Below the pieces are notes generated by a model. The model made no database searches. It was not told the origin of the DNA and saw only the letters and a program-made list of their open reading frames with translations. DNA of 64,000 bases from Bordetella ansorpii (lineage in GTDB: Bacteria > Pseudomonadota > Gammaproteobacteria > Burkholderiales > Burkholderiaceae_B): positions 744,001-808,000 of the forward strand of contig NZ_FKIF01000006.1 in the NCBI RefSeq assembly GCF_900078705.1. The letters are read 5' to 3'. Made by a program: the position numbers and the translations under genes. Shown piece after piece: positions 25,617 through 34,491 of the stretch (position 1 is its first letter; each line of letters opens with the position of its first letter).

Positions 25617-26950
25617 GACTTATTCACCCCCGCGATGGCGGCCATGCGTTCCAGGGCCTGCGGCAAGGAGGTGCGCTCGTCGGTGCGTTGCTTCAGGAAG
25701 GTGTTGATGGCGTCGATCTTGTCGATGGCCTCGTCGGTGACGGCGTCGCCGCCGCGCTTGTATTCGCCGATCTTCACCAGCAGTTCGACTTCCTGGTACT
25801 TGGCCATCAGTTCGCGGATGCGGCCGGCCAGTTTCTTGTGGTCGGGCGTGATCACCGCGTTCATGACGCGGCTGGCCGAAGCCAGGACGTCGATGGCGGG
25901 ATAGTGGTTGGCCGCGGCCAGGCGGCGCGACAGCACGATGTGGCCGTCCAGGATGGAGCGCGTCTCGTCGGCGATGGGCTCGGTCATGTCGTCGCCCTCG
26001 ACCAGCACGGTATACAGCGCGGTGATGGAACCATGCTGGTTCATGCCCACGCGCTCCATCAGCTTGGGCAGCGTGGCGAACACCGACGGCGGATAGCCGC
26101 GCCGCGTGGGCGGTTCGCCGGCCGCCAGGCCGATCTCGCGCTGGGCGCGCGCAAAACGCGTCACCGAGTCCATCAGGAACAGCACGCGCTTGCCCTGGTC
26201 GCGGAAGTACTCGGCGATGGCGGTGGCCACGTAGGCGGCCTTGGCCCGCTCCATCGACGACTTGTCGCTGGTGGCGCAGACGATCACGCTCTTGCGGCGG
26301 CCTTCCGGTCCCAGTTCGTGTTCGAGGAACTCGCGCACTTCGCGGCCGCGTTCGCCGATCAGCGCCACCACGGTCACGTCCACGTCGGCGCCCTTGACCA
26401 GCATGCCCATCAGCGTGGACTTGCCGCCGCCGGCCGCCGCGAAGATGCCCATGCGCTGGCCTTCGCCACAGGTCAGCACGCCATCCAGCGCGCGCACGCC
26501 CAGTTCGAGCGGATCCTTGATGATGCGGCGCGTCAGCGGGTCCGGCGCCTCGGCGAACACCGGATAGAACTTGCTGGCCTCCAGCGGTCCCAGCTCGGCC
26601 TCGTCCAGCGGACGGCCCAGGCCGTCGAGCACGCGGCCCAGCAGGCCGTTGCCCACCGGCACCATGTGGGCGCGTCCGGTGGGAATGACTTCGGTCGCCG
26701 ACGAGATGCCGTACATGTCGCCGATGGGCGTGAGCAGCGCCGCGTCGCGCGCGAAGCCGACGACCTCGCCCTTCATCTCGAAGTCTTCGCCCGGATTGCG
26801 CAGGATGCAGACCTCGCCCACCTTCACGGTGGGCACCACGGCCTTGATGATGGTGCCGATGACCTGCGTGACGCGTCCCTTGATGCGCAAGGTCGACGTG
26901 TCCTGCAGCGCCATCTCCATCATTTCGGTGATGTAGTCGAATTGCCGCAT
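25613..26950 (-). CDS. bscN: T3SS ATPase BscN (SctN)
   Basis: 445 residues, FliI/YscN family related to F1-beta. Walker A is [10 protein letters not shown] (about 171-180), Walker B is [20 protein letters not shown] (split near residue 255), and [18 protein letters not shown] follows, as in other type III ATPases. It unfolds and detaches chaperones from secreted proteins. It overlaps bscO by four bases and lies nine bases after bscL. Confidence 0.97.
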   Translation of the reverse strand: MRQFDYITEMMEMALQDTSTLRIKGRVTQVIGTIIKAVVPTVKVGEVCILRNPGEDFEMKGEVVGFARDAALLTPIGDMYGISSATEVIPTGRAHMVPVGNGLLGRVLDGLGRPLDEAELGPLEASKFYPVFAEAPDPLTRRIIKDPLELGVRALDGVLTCGEGQRMGIFAAAGGGKSTLMGMLVKGADVDVTVVALIGERGREVREFLEHELGPEGRRKSVIVCATSDKSSMERAKAAYVATAIAEYFRDQGKRVLFLMDSVTRFARAQREIGLAAGEPPTRRGYPPSVFATLPKLMERVGMNQHGSITALYTVLVEGDDMTEPIADETRSILDGHIVLSRRLAAANHYPAIDVLASASRVMNAVITPDHKKLAGRIRELMAKYQEVELLVKIGEYKRGGDAVTDEAIDKIDAINTFLKQRTDERTSLPQALERMAAIAGVNKS

Positions 26951-26959
26951 GGGTTGCGC

Positions 26960-27598
26960 TTACACCCGGCTGCCCAGCGTGCGCTGGAAGGCGCGGCGCA
27001 GGGCCTCGATCTGGCCTTCCAGGCTGGCTTCGACCATGCCGATCTCGCTTTCGAGAATGCATGCGCCGCGACCCAGGCGGCCGTCGGCCAGGATGTCCAG
27101 GTAGCCCACGCCGGGATAGGCCGCCAGCAGGTCGTTGATGCGCTCGCGCACGTCCTCGACCTCGTCGGGATGCAGGCGCAACGTCATCTGTTTCTGGTTG
27201 CGCACCACGGCCAGCGCGTTGCGCACCACGATCATCACCTTCTCGCGGTCGTCGAAGCCGTCGACCACCTTGCGCACCGCCAGCATCACCAGGTCGACCA
27301 TCTCGTTCTCGACGCCGGCGAAGTATTCCACCGTGCGGCCGACGGTCTCGATCATCTTCTCGGCCTGGTCCAGCAGGGCCTGCTCGCGGCCGTCGGCATA
27401 ACCGCGCCGCTGTTCGGCCTCGAAGGCGGCCTGCGCCCCTGCCAGGATGGCTTCGGCCTGGTCGTGGGCGTTGTCCAGCAACGCCTGCGCGTCGGTCAGC
27501 GCGGCGTGGTCCCGCGCGCGCAGGACGCGCACGCCGGGATCGACGCTGGCCGCCAGGCGGCGCGGCGTCAGTGAATCGCGGGGAAGGACGAATGCCAT
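26960..27598 (-). CDS. bscL: ATPase stator protein BscL (SctL)
   Basis: 212 residues from MAFVLPRDSLTPRRLAAS. The N-terminal part is helical and Ala-rich (ALLDNAHDQAEAILAGAQAA), the C-terminal part has the FliH/YscL pattern VRNALAVVRNQKQMTLRLHP and VGYLDILADGRLGRGACILE. It anchors the ATPase to the sorting platform. Its first 31 bases overlap the end of bscK, more than is usual in this operon. Confidence 0.92.
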   Translation of the reverse strand: MAFVLPRDSLTPRRLAASVDPGVRVLRARDHAALTDAQALLDNAHDQAEAILAGAQAAFEAEQRRGYADGREQALLDQAEKMIETVGRTVEYFAGVENEMVDLVMLAVRKVVDGFDDREKVMIVVRNALAVVRNQKQMTLRLHPDEVEDVRERINDLLAAYPGVGYLDILADGRLGRGACILESEIGMVEASLEGQIEALRRAFQRTLGSRV

Positions 27599-28236
27599 GT
27601 CGGTTCGGTCAGCTTGAGGACGCCCAGCGCCAACGCCAGCGAGGCAGCGGCGGGCAAGGGCGCGTCGCCGGCCGGGCCGGCGGACAGTTTCAGTTCGGCG
27701 CGCAGCGCCACTTCGGGGCCGCCGCCGTGCAGGGCCTGCATCAGCGTGGCGCGGCCCAGGCGCCGCACGGCCTCCACGGTCTCGTCGGCGCTGAAGGCCT
27801 CGCATCCGGCGATGCCGGGATGCAGGCCGGGCGCGGACTGGCGCGCGAAAGCCAGGGCGGCGTCGCCCAGGCCATCGATGAAGCGGCGCACTTCAGCGCC
27901 CGCGATGGCGCGGCGCAGCCGCGCGCCGCACAATGCCACCCCCAGCCACAGGGCGCAGCGCGCCAGCGGATCGGGGGGAAGCAGCGCCAGGGCCAGTTCG
28001 GGCCGGCTGGCGTCGTGTACGGGCCGCTCGTGCAGATCGAGACGGCGCAGGATCTGCGCCGAACGCTGGCGATGCCAGGCGGCCTGCAAGGGCGCGGGAA
28101 AGGCTCCCGCCGGCGCCGCATCGTAATCCGCATCCCGGCTGGGATGCAGCGTACGGCTGGGCAGCAGGTTGAACTCGACCAGCCGCGCGCCGAACACGGC
28201 GGCGGCCTCGATCGGCGGACGGCCTTGCGGACTCAT
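27568..28236 (-). CDS. bscK: Sorting-platform protein BscK (SctK)
   Basis: 222 residues, cytoplasmic. The sequence around FNLLPSRTLHPS and LDLHERPVHDASRPELALAL, and the position between bscJ and bscL, fit SctK/YscK, the spoke protein that links the sorting platform to the BscD ring. The family is poorly conserved. Its stop lies inside bscL (31-base overlap) and its start overlaps the bscJ stop by four bases, so all three are coupled. Confidence 0.82.
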   Translation of the reverse strand: MSPQGRPPIEAAAVFGARLVEFNLLPSRTLHPSRDADYDAAPAGAFPAPLQAAWHRQRSAQILRRLDLHERPVHDASRPELALALLPPDPLARCALWLGVALCGARLRRAIAGAEVRRFIDGLGDAALAFARQSAPGLHPGIAGCEAFSADETVEAVRRLGRATLMQALHGGGPEVALRAELKLSAGPAGDAPLPAAASLALALGVLKLTEPTWHSSFPAIH

Positions 28237-29081
28237 GCCGACTGGCCTTCGGGCCGGCCCGGTTCGCGGCGACCCTTGGAGACCGCGCGCGCGCCGAATG
28301 GCAGGCCCATGCGCCAGACCATCCAGCCCACCGTGGCCGCCAGCAGCACGATCAGCAGGATCAGGATGCCCAACAGCATGGCCAGGCCGTTGGCCGAGCC
28401 GCTATCGACCTGCAGGCCCAGCACGCTGGACAGCGTGGGCGCGTTCTGCACGTGGGAGGGCGGCTGCGCGGACACCAGCGCGATCGACACGCGGTCTTCG
28501 GTCAGGCCGGGGATGGCGTGCGTGACCAGCTTGCGGATCTGCGGTTGCAGCGTGTCCAGGTTGTAGCCGGCCTGGTGCTTGATGAACACGGCGGCGGTCG
28601 ACGGAGACGTGGTCTCGCCCACGCCGCCGCGCTCGGGCAGCACCACGTGCACGCGCGCGGCCAGCACGCCGTCCATCTGAGACAGGGTATTGGTGAGTTC
28701 CTGCGACAGCGCGTAGATGTAGCGGGCGCGCTCCTCCAGCGGCGAGGACACCAGGCCTTCCTTGCGGAAGATCTGGCCCATGCCGTCGAAGCGTTCGCGC
28801 GGCAGGCCGCGCGCGCGCAGGATGTCGAGGGCGCGGGCCACCTGGGCGCCGTCGACCGAGATCGACACGCCCTCTTTGGTGGCGGTCTTCTCGGCGTGGA
28901 TGCCCGAATCGAGCAGCACCGACAGCAACTCGTTGGCCTCGCCCTCGGTGGAGGCCGAGAACAGCGTGACGCGCGAACCGCAGGCAGCCAGCAACACGAT
29001 CAGAAGACCTGCGCACGCCACGCGCAGCGAGCGCCGGAACCACGGAGCCGGGGCCAGAAGGGAAAGCGACGAGGCGTGCAT
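28233..29081 (-). CDS. bscJ: Inner-membrane ring lipoprotein BscJ (SctJ)
   Basis: 282 residues. A signal peptide ends in the lipobox LLAAC (Cys at about 34). The YscJ/MxiJ/FliF ring fold follows (LFSASTEGEANELLSVLLDS; RARGLPRERFDGMGQIFRKE; RVHVVLPERGGVGETTSPST), and a membrane helix sits near residue 245 (LLGILILLIVLLAATVGWMV). Together with BscD it forms the inner-membrane ring. The first signal-peptide residues include an unusually long 15-residue extension before the basic stretch FRRSLR. Confidence 0.95.
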   Translation of the reverse strand: MHASSLSLLAPAPWFRRSLRVACAGLLIVLLAACGSRVTLFSASTEGEANELLSVLLDSGIHAEKTATKEGVSISVDGAQVARALDILRARGLPRERFDGMGQIFRKEGLVSSPLEERARYIYALSQELTNTLSQMDGVLAARVHVVLPERGGVGETTSPSTAAVFIKHQAGYNLDTLQPQIRKLVTHAIPGLTEDRVSIALVSAQPPSHVQNAPTLSSVLGLQVDSGSANGLAMLLGILILLIVLLAATVGWMVWRMGLPFGARAVSKGRREPGRPEGQSA

Positions 29082-29515
29082 CAGGACATCCTGACCAGCG
29101 TATCGATGTTCTGCGTGGTGCGCGAGACCGCCTTGCCCACCAGCTCGTACTGCACCGATACCTGCAGCATCTCGCCCTGCACGCGCAGCATGTCGCTGAT
29201 GTTGGGCGCGGTGGCCATCTGGTCCAGGCCCGCTGAAATGCCTTGCCAGCGCTGCGAGAAATCAGCGGCGGTGCCTTGCAGACTGGACAGGATCTGGCTG
29301 CCCAGCGAAGGCAGGCTGGGCGCGGCCCCATCGACGGCGAAGGCGGACTGCAAGGCAGCCTGCACGCCCGTCAGCTCGGGCGCGGGGGTGGCGCCCACTT
29401 CGGGAGCGCTCATCAACGCGTTGAACCGCTCGGTGGCTTGCGCCGTGGGCGCGACGGCCGGCGCGGGTGTGGTCAGCGGCGCCGCCAGGGCGGCGGAAAG
29501 CGCGGCGATTTCCAT
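29081..29515 (-). CDS. bscI: Inner rod protein BscI (SctI)
   Basis: 144 residues. The C-terminal third (DMLRVQGEMLQVSVQYELVG, then AVSRTTQNIDTLVRMS) is the standard YscI/PrgJ signature; the N-terminal part is Ala/Pro-rich and presumably disordered. It forms the rod connecting export gate and needle. It abuts bscJ. Confidence 0.92.
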   Translation of the reverse strand: MEIAALSAALAAPLTTPAPAVAPTAQATERFNALMSAPEVGATPAPELTGVQAALQSAFAVDGAAPSLPSLGSQILSSLQGTAADFSQRWQGISAGLDQMATAPNISDMLRVQGEMLQVSVQYELVGKAVSRTTQNIDTLVRMS

Positions 29516-29522
29516 GGTTTCC

Positions 29523-29999
29523 CTATTCCTTCACAGTGGGGGCGAGACCGGCGGGCATTCTAGCCGCGTCCTCGCCCAGTCCTAGCAAACTGCGCGCCAG
29601 CGCTCCGCCCTCGTTGGGCTGGGCCGCGGCGTCCTGCAGCACCTTGCGGCTTTCGGCGGCACGGCCGGCCAGTTGCAACGCCAGGCCGCGCCAGGCCTGG
29701 GCCTGGGCACGCTCGGCGTCGTCGGCCAGGACGGCATGCTCGAGCAGTTGCACCGCTTCGTCGGCGCGGCCCCGGGCGATGCGCGCCAGGGCCAGGCCGA
29801 TATATGGATATGCGCGCCCCGGACGCACGGCGCGCAGGCCGTTGAAGATGGCGTCGGCGCGCGCGAGGTCGCCCGCGCGGGCCGCCAGCATGCCGACTTC
29901 GGTCAGCAGGCGCGCCTCGTCCGCATCAAGCACAAAAGCCGTCTCTTGCGAGACGGCCGTCTGCTCCGTGGGCGAAGCCGGTCGGGCGCTATCGGACAT
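29523..29999 (-). CDS. Small TPR protein of the T3SS operon
   Basis: 158 residues, made of helical repeats (VGMLAARAGDLARADAIFNG; AYPYIGLALARIARGRADEA; AQAWRGLALQLAGRAAESRK). The layout resembles HrpB1/YscG-type TPR proteins; YscG binds the needle subunit with YscE. Since a YscE-like gene stands before bscF at 42123, this gene could supply the YscG function. That is an inference; the exact orthologue is not clear to me. Confidence 0.65.
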   Translation of the reverse strand: MSDSARPASPTEQTAVSQETAFVLDADEARLLTEVGMLAARAGDLARADAIFNGLRAVRPGRAYPYIGLALARIARGRADEAVQLLEHAVLADDAERAQAQAWRGLALQLAGRAAESRKVLQDAAAQPNEGGALARSLLGLGEDAARMPAGLAPTVKE

Positions 30000-30008
30000 G
30001 AAGCGCGA

Positions 30009-30488
30009 TCATCCGGTTACCGCCTCGCGGCGCGTCAGTTCCAGCAAGGCCTGCGCGCGCTTCCGCGCCTCGGGATAGCCGCCCGCTTCGGCGGTATAGC
30101 GCAGCGCCAGCTCCAGCTCCTGCACGGCGTCGGCCGTCAGGCCCAGCGCCAGCAGGCATTCGGCCACGCCCAGCGAGGCCTCGGGGCCTTCGGGGAACAG
30201 CGTGCCCACGGCGGAATAGATTCGCACCGCCTCTTCGTAGCGGGCGCACATCTGCAGGCACAGCGCCAGGCCCATCATGTAGTGCTTGCGCGTGGGACCG
30301 TAGGTGGACAGGATGGAAAACACCGGCAGGGCCTCGGCGTACTTGCCCTGGGTGACCTGGGCATAGGCCAGCGCGTAGATGACCTCGAGCTGCTCGGCCG
30401 TGAAACGCCGGCTGGACGGCAGCGCCTGCAGGCCTTCGTAGAGTTTCTCGCCGAATTCGCTGCGCTGGACGGTAGCGGTCTGGGACAT
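30009..30488 (-). CDS. bcrH2: Class II translocator chaperone BcrH2 (SycD/LcrH family)
   Basis: 159 residues with SycD-type TPRs: LEVIYALAYAQVTQGKYAEA, PVFSILSTYGPTRKHYMMGL and YSAVGTLFPEGPEASLGVAE. LcrH/SycD proteins keep the hydrophobic translocators soluble before export. It follows bopB by 24 bases. A second SycD-type gene lies ahead of bopD at 32759, so each translocator may have its own chaperone. The number in the name follows Bordetella usage and may be swapped. Confidence 0.82.
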   Translation of the reverse strand: MSQTATVQRSEFGEKLYEGLQALPSSRRFTAEQLEVIYALAYAQVTQGKYAEALPVFSILSTYGPTRKHYMMGLALCLQMCARYEEAVRIYSAVGTLFPEGPEASLGVAECLLALGLTADAVQELELALRYTAEAGGYPEARKRAQALLELTRREAVTG

Positions 30489-30512
30489 GCGTATCTCCTG
30501 TGCGCGCCGGTA

Positions 30513-31727
30513 TCAGACCGCCGCGCGCTTGCCAATGTTGGACGTGACCTGGGCCATGCTGTCGGCGGCGCCCGCGATCATCTTGGTCACGGCTTGCAGG
30601 CCTTCCTCGATCTGCTGGATGACCTTCTTCAGTTCTTCGCGGCCCTCTTCCATCTGCTTCTGCAGTTTCACCATGGCCGCTTCCAGTTCTTTCTTGTCGG
30701 CGATGATGTTCTCGGCGTCGCGCTTGTCGATGGCCTCGGAGATCTTCAGGCCGCCGGTGGCCACCGAGGTGGCGCCCTGCACGATCTGGGCGCCCGCGCC
30801 CACCAGCGAACTGGCGATCTTGGTGGCCGCCGTGCCAGCGCCCGCGCCGCCGCTGACCACGGCCATGGCGATGCCCGCCGTGATGGCCGCCGCGATGCCG
30901 ACCGCCATGCCGATGTAGCCGGCGGTCTGTTCGTCGGCGCCGGCCAGCAGCGCGATGTTCTGCGCCATGCCGCCCAGCAGTTGCGGTTCGACCAGCAGCA
31001 TCACCGGCATGGCGATGGCCAGCACGCCGCCCATGACGCGGCCGATGCGCTCGGCGGTCTCGGGGGGCACGCCGCAGGCTTCCAGGAACTTGCCGACCAT
31101 GGTCTGCACCAGATTGCCGATGCTGATCTCGGGGCCGCCGCACTCCTGCGATATCTGGTCGGCCAGCGAAATGGTCGCGCCCACCGCGCCGATGACCGCC
31201 ATGGCCAGCAGCGGCGCGGCCGCGCCGCCCGTGGCCGCGGTGGCGACGGCGGCGATGGCGACCGCCGCAATCGCCGCGATGGCCGCGAAGATCTTGCCGA
31301 TCCAGCCGAATATCTTGCCCAGGAGGCCCTTGCCTTCGGCTTCCTTGCACTTCTCGATCCAGTCCTTGATCTTGTCGAGCTGGGCCTCGGTATTCTTCTC
31401 GGCCTTGACGCGGGCGCTTTCCAGGCCCTTCTGGGCGGCGGCCAACTGGGCATCCTGGCTCTTGCCCTTGAGGCTGCGCAGCAGGTCGACCATGTCGGCG
31501 GCATTGAAACTGGCGGACGGCTCGGAGATGGCCGGCGCGCCGCGCTCGTCGGTCAGGCGCTCGCCCGTGGCGGGCGCCTTGCCGCTTTCGAGCTGGGCGA
31601 CCATGGTCTGCAGCTCGGCCAGCAGCTTCAGGCCATCGACCTGGCCAGCCTGTTGCGGCGCATCCGCCTGCGCGCCGGCGGGCATCTGCGGCATCATGCC
31701 GCCGTAATTCGGTTGGATGGAGCTCAT
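30513..31727 (-). CDS. bopB: Major translocator BopB (YopB/IpaB type)
   Basis: 404 residues from MSSIQPNYGGMMPQMPAG, start supported by position after bopD. An N-terminal coiled coil (about 100-140) is followed by two hydrophobic regions (IFAAIAAIAAVAIAAVATAA at about 148-180 and YIGMAVGIAAAITAGIAMAV at about 280-300), then a C-terminal coiled coil (ELEAAMVKLQKQMEEGREEL). This is the layout of the larger pore-forming translocator. It inserts in the host membrane with BopD. There is no signal peptide, as expected for a type III substrate. Confidence 0.9.
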   Translation of the reverse strand: MSSIQPNYGGMMPQMPAGAQADAPQQAGQVDGLKLLAELQTMVAQLESGKAPATGERLTDERGAPAISEPSASFNAADMVDLLRSLKGKSQDAQLAAAQKGLESARVKAEKNTEAQLDKIKDWIEKCKEAEGKGLLGKIFGWIGKIFAAIAAIAAVAIAAVATAATGGAAAPLLAMAVIGAVGATISLADQISQECGGPEISIGNLVQTMVGKFLEACGVPPETAERIGRVMGGVLAIAMPVMLLVEPQLLGGMAQNIALLAGADEQTAGYIGMAVGIAAAITAGIAMAVVSGGAGAGTAATKIASSLVGAGAQIVQGATSVATGGLKISEAIDKRDAENIIADKKELEAAMVKLQKQMEEGREELKKVIQQIEEGLQAVTKMIAGAADSMAQVTSNIGKRAAV

Positions 31728-31747
31728 GGGGATTCCTCGGCCCGGCG

Positions 31748-32686
31748 TCAGATGTTGCGGGCGATGCCGCGGTTGGTCTCGAGCCGCGACTGGTCGATCG
31801 AGCTCAGCTTGTCGCGCACGTCGCGGATGACGTCCATCATCTGCTGCATCAGTTCGTTGGCCTTCTGCGAACTGTCTTCCTGCACCTTGGCCTGCGCCTC
31901 CAGCTCGGCGCGCTTGGCGTCGTGTTCGGCGGCCTTGCGTTCCTGGGTGGCGTTGATGATGGTGCCGATGCCATTGAGCACCTGGCCGGCGGCCGGACCC
32001 GTGGCGTTCAAGGTCTGCGAGCGATTCGCGTACTTGCTGGCGTCGGCCTCCAGGCCCTTGGCGTTGGCGGTATGCGTGCCCGCCTCGGCCGTCAGGCTGC
32101 GCCGCTGCGCGCGGGTTCCGGCGTCGGCGGCATCTTCCATCAGGCCGCTGGCCTGCTTGGTTTCCACGGAAGCCTTCTGTTGCAGCCCCGCCGCTTTCGC
32201 GCCCTGGATGCCCGAGGCGATGCCCGCGCCCATCTGCACGGCGCCGGCGGCGATCTGGAAGGCGCCCTGCACGATGGCGCCGACCATGCGCTCCTGCGCG
32301 GCGTTGCGGATTTCCTGGGCGGCGCTCTTCAGCGTGGCGACCTGCGCGGAGAGGTCGGCATCGCGCACCTGGCGGGCAGCGTCGCGTTGCTCTTGCGCAC
32401 ACTTCTGGAACAGGGCCATCACCGAATAGATGTCGGTGCCCAGCGTTTCGACATCCAGTTTGCCCAACGCCTGAGAAGCATCGCTGGCGCCCGCCGTGTA
32501 GCTGCCGGCGGGCTGCTTCACGCCCCGCAGGCCCAGGGCATCGCTGTCCCCGCCGGTGCGCTGCTCGCTGGGGTCCAGCATCAGGTACGCCGCGCCGTCC
32601 TTGGCGGACGCCTGCGACGGGCTCATGTCAGGGGTGGGCGCCAGGCCGGCCAGGCCGCCCGCGCTGGGATTGAAAGTGATGTTCAT
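31748..32686 (-). CDS. bopD: Minor translocator BopD (YopD type)
   Basis: 312 residues, close to the size of Bordetella BopD. One hydrophobic region at about 140-165 (VGAIVQGAFQIAAGAVQMGA) sits between Gln/Ala/Lys-rich helices, and the C-terminal end is an amphipathic coiled coil (ANELMQQMMDVIRDVRDKLS). This is the YopD/IpaC-like second pore subunit. It lies between its probable chaperone gene (32759) and bopB. Confidence 0.88.
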   Translation of the reverse strand: MNITFNPSAGGLAGLAPTPDMSPSQASAKDGAAYLMLDPSEQRTGGDSDALGLRGVKQPAGSYTAGASDASQALGKLDVETLGTDIYSVMALFQKCAQEQRDAARQVRDADLSAQVATLKSAAQEIRNAAQERMVGAIVQGAFQIAAGAVQMGAGIASGIQGAKAAGLQQKASVETKQASGLMEDAADAGTRAQRRSLTAEAGTHTANAKGLEADASKYANRSQTLNATGPAAGQVLNGIGTIINATQERKAAEHDAKRAELEAQAKVQEDSSQKANELMQQMMDVIRDVRDKLSSIDQSRLETNRGIARNI

Positions 32687-32758
32687 GATCGATCGGCTCC
32701 TGTGATGCCGGCCGGCCCGCGGGTCCGCCGCGATCTCCGGCCTGCCTGGTTCTCGTCT

Positions 32759-33259
32759 TTATTGCATCCTGGCCCGGACGGCCTGCAGCATCGCCGAGGC
32801 ACGCGCCCGGGTCGCGGCGTGTTCCTCGCCCCGGGACAGCTCGATCGCCATCGCCAGCGACTCGGCCGCCTCGGGCAGGCGGCCCAGCGCCAGCAGGCAC
32901 TCGGCGCTGTGATACACCGGCGCCGGATCATCCAGGCGCATCATCGTCACGATCACGTACTGCCGCAACGCGTCTTCGTAGCGGCCCAGCATCTGGGCCG
33001 CGCCGCCGAACGCCATCTGGTAGCGCGCGTCCATGTGGTTGTACGCCGTCACCTGGGCGAACGCCTTCATGGCATCGGAATACTTGCCCTGCTGGTACAG
33101 GGCGTGGCCGTACGCGTACAGCGCCTCGCACTCGTCGTCGGTGATGTCCATGGCCTGGCCCAAGGTGCCGCCGCTGCGCCACAGGGCGGCCAGTTCATCG
33201 ACCATCCTGGCCGTTTCCTGCGGGGTCAGCTCAGCACCGGCATCCTGGCTTGCAGTCAT
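32759..33259 (-). CDS. bcrH1: Class II translocator chaperone BcrH1 (SycD/LcrH family)
   Basis: 166 residues with three TPRs: ALYAYGHALYQQGKYSDAMK, VTAYNHMDARYQMAFGGAAQ and PAPVYHSAECLLALGRLPEA. The spacing and the AYGHALYQQGKY start of the first repeat are typical of SycD/IpgC/LcrH. It stands directly upstream of bopD and bopB and should bind one or both of them. Confidence 0.88.
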   Translation of the reverse strand: MTASQDAGAELTPQETARMVDELAALWRSGGTLGQAMDITDDECEALYAYGHALYQQGKYSDAMKAFAQVTAYNHMDARYQMAFGGAAQMLGRYEDALRQYVIVTMMRLDDPAPVYHSAECLLALGRLPEAAESLAMAIELSRGEEHAATRARASAMLQAVRARMQ

Positions 33260-33301
33260 GATCTTCGCCTTGTCGAACTCGGTTGCGGAAAGAGGATCGT
33301 T

Positions 33302-33601
33302 TCAGACCATCGGACGCGGACGGCGGGCGCCGCCGCCGCCGCTGCGCGCGGCGTTGGCGAAGCTGGCGCGGGCCAGTTCCTCGCCGACTTCGCGGTCGAT
33401 GTCCTCCAGGTCCTTGCGGAACTGGGCTTCGGCTTCGGCGGCTTCCTTGGGGCCGACCTGGCCGGCCAGCACGGCCCGGGCCTTTTCGGGGTCGAGGCCT
33501 TGCGAGCGGAAGAACTCGTTGCTGGCGTCGAGGCTGCGCTGCGCCTCGGCCACCAGGGCTTCGGCTTCGCTGATGATCTGTTCGGGAGTTTTCTGCGACA
33601 T
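33302..33601 (-). CDS. Small acidic T3SS operon protein, unknown function
   Basis: 99 residues from MSQKTPEQIISEAEALVAEA. Mostly charged helix, ending in a Gly/Arg-rich tail (SGGGGARRPRPMV). I do not recognise a family. It lies between the last bsp22 copy (56 bases) and bcrH1 (42 bases), on the same strand, so it is expected to be co-expressed with the filament and translocator genes; a chaperone or small secreted protein are both possible. Size and helix content recall small helical filament chaperones such as CesAB, but no motif supports that. Confidence 0.6.
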   Translation of the reverse strand: MSQKTPEQIISEAEALVAEAQRSLDASNEFFRSQGLDPEKARAVLAGQVGPKEAAEAEAQFRKDLEDIDREVGEELARASFANAARSGGGGARRPRPMV

Positions 33602-33657
33602 GATGTTCCTGGATATCGATAAGGGATCTGAAAACCGAATCTGGCCGGCAGGCCGGC

Positions 33658-34281
33658 TCAACGCATGTTGCCGATGATGCTGGAGCGGCTGTCCTGCATC
33701 TTCTTGACGAAGTTGGTCATCACGTCGAACGCTTCGTTGCGCTTGTTCGACATGCTTTGCAGGCGCAGCATGTCCATCTGCTGCGAGTTGCTTTCACCGT
33801 CGATCAGGCCCTTGATCTTGGTGATGGCGGCGTCGATCTCGCCCTTGGTGGTGCCGCCGGCGAAGACGGCGGTGCCGGTGATCAGCTTGCCTTCGTTGCC
33901 GTCCTTGGTCTCGCCCGCATCGGGGGTGCGCTGGCCGGTGCGGCTGGTGAAACCCAGGTCGGAGAGGCCGGCTTCCTGGACGGCATCGTTCAGGGGCACC
34001 TCGATGCTCGAGATCTTTGCGCTGTCCCAGCCGCCGATGGTGTCGCCGGCCTTGGCGTCGGAGTTGAACTGCGACTGGGCCTTGGTCAGGGTGCTGAGCA
34101 CGTTGTTCAGCTTGGCGATCTGGTCGTTGCGGTTCTGCACGGCCTTGATCTGGTCAGCCAGTTGGGCATCCAGCAGGCGGGTGCGCTCACTTTGCACCGT
34201 CATCAGGGCCGTCTCGATATCCATGCTTGAGATATCGATGTTGGAAACCATCATGTTGGGATTGATGCCGGAAGTGCTCAT
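33658..34281 (-). CDS. bsp22: Bsp22-like T3SS filament/tip protein, paralogue 1
   Basis: 207 residues, near the 22-kDa size of Bordetella Bsp22, the protein that forms the flexible filament on the injectisome tip. The N-terminal helix (ISSMDIETALMTVQSERTRL, about 17-36) and C-terminal helices (QQMDMLRLQSMSNKRNEAFD and VMTNFVKKMQDSRSSIIGNM) are shared with two more copies upstream. The middle (about 70-150) differs fully from copy 2 and should form the exposed part. An own BtrS-type promoter lies at 34396-34421. No cysteine is present, and no signal peptide, as expected for a type III substrate. Confidence 0.85.
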   Translation of the reverse strand: MSTSGINPNMMVSNIDISSMDIETALMTVQSERTRLLDAQLADQIKAVQNRNDQIAKLNNVLSTLTKAQSQFNSDAKAGDTIGGWDSAKISSIEVPLNDAVQEAGLSDLGFTSRTGQRTPDAGETKDGNEGKLITGTAVFAGGTTKGEIDAAITKIKGLIDGESNSQQMDMLRLQSMSNKRNEAFDVMTNFVKKMQDSRSSIIGNMR

Positions 34282-34395
34282 GAGTTGATCTCGCTGTCTT
34301 GTGAGGTCGGGTTCGCGCTCGGGGCGCGGTCGGGTCTTGGCTGCAAGGGGGCCGGCTGGGTGGAATCAGGGCCGGCGCCCCGGAACTGTCTGGTG

Positions 34396-34421
34396 AGTAA
34401 CAACCGCATGCTTCGGGTTCC
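34396..34421 (-). promoter_or_regulatory. BtrS-type promoter of Bsp22 paralogue 1
   Basis: On the minus strand GGAACC (34421-34416), 14 bases, GTTACT (34401-34396), continued as CA. Transcription should start near 34389, leaving a leader of about 108 bases before the ATG at 34281. Identical boxes and spacing occur before paralogue 2. Confidence 0.72.
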
Positions 34422-34491
34422 CTGCGGGCGGCGCACTTTTTACGGGCGGCGGATGCGATACGTGCCGCCCGTCAGGCCGGCTCCGCCGCCG

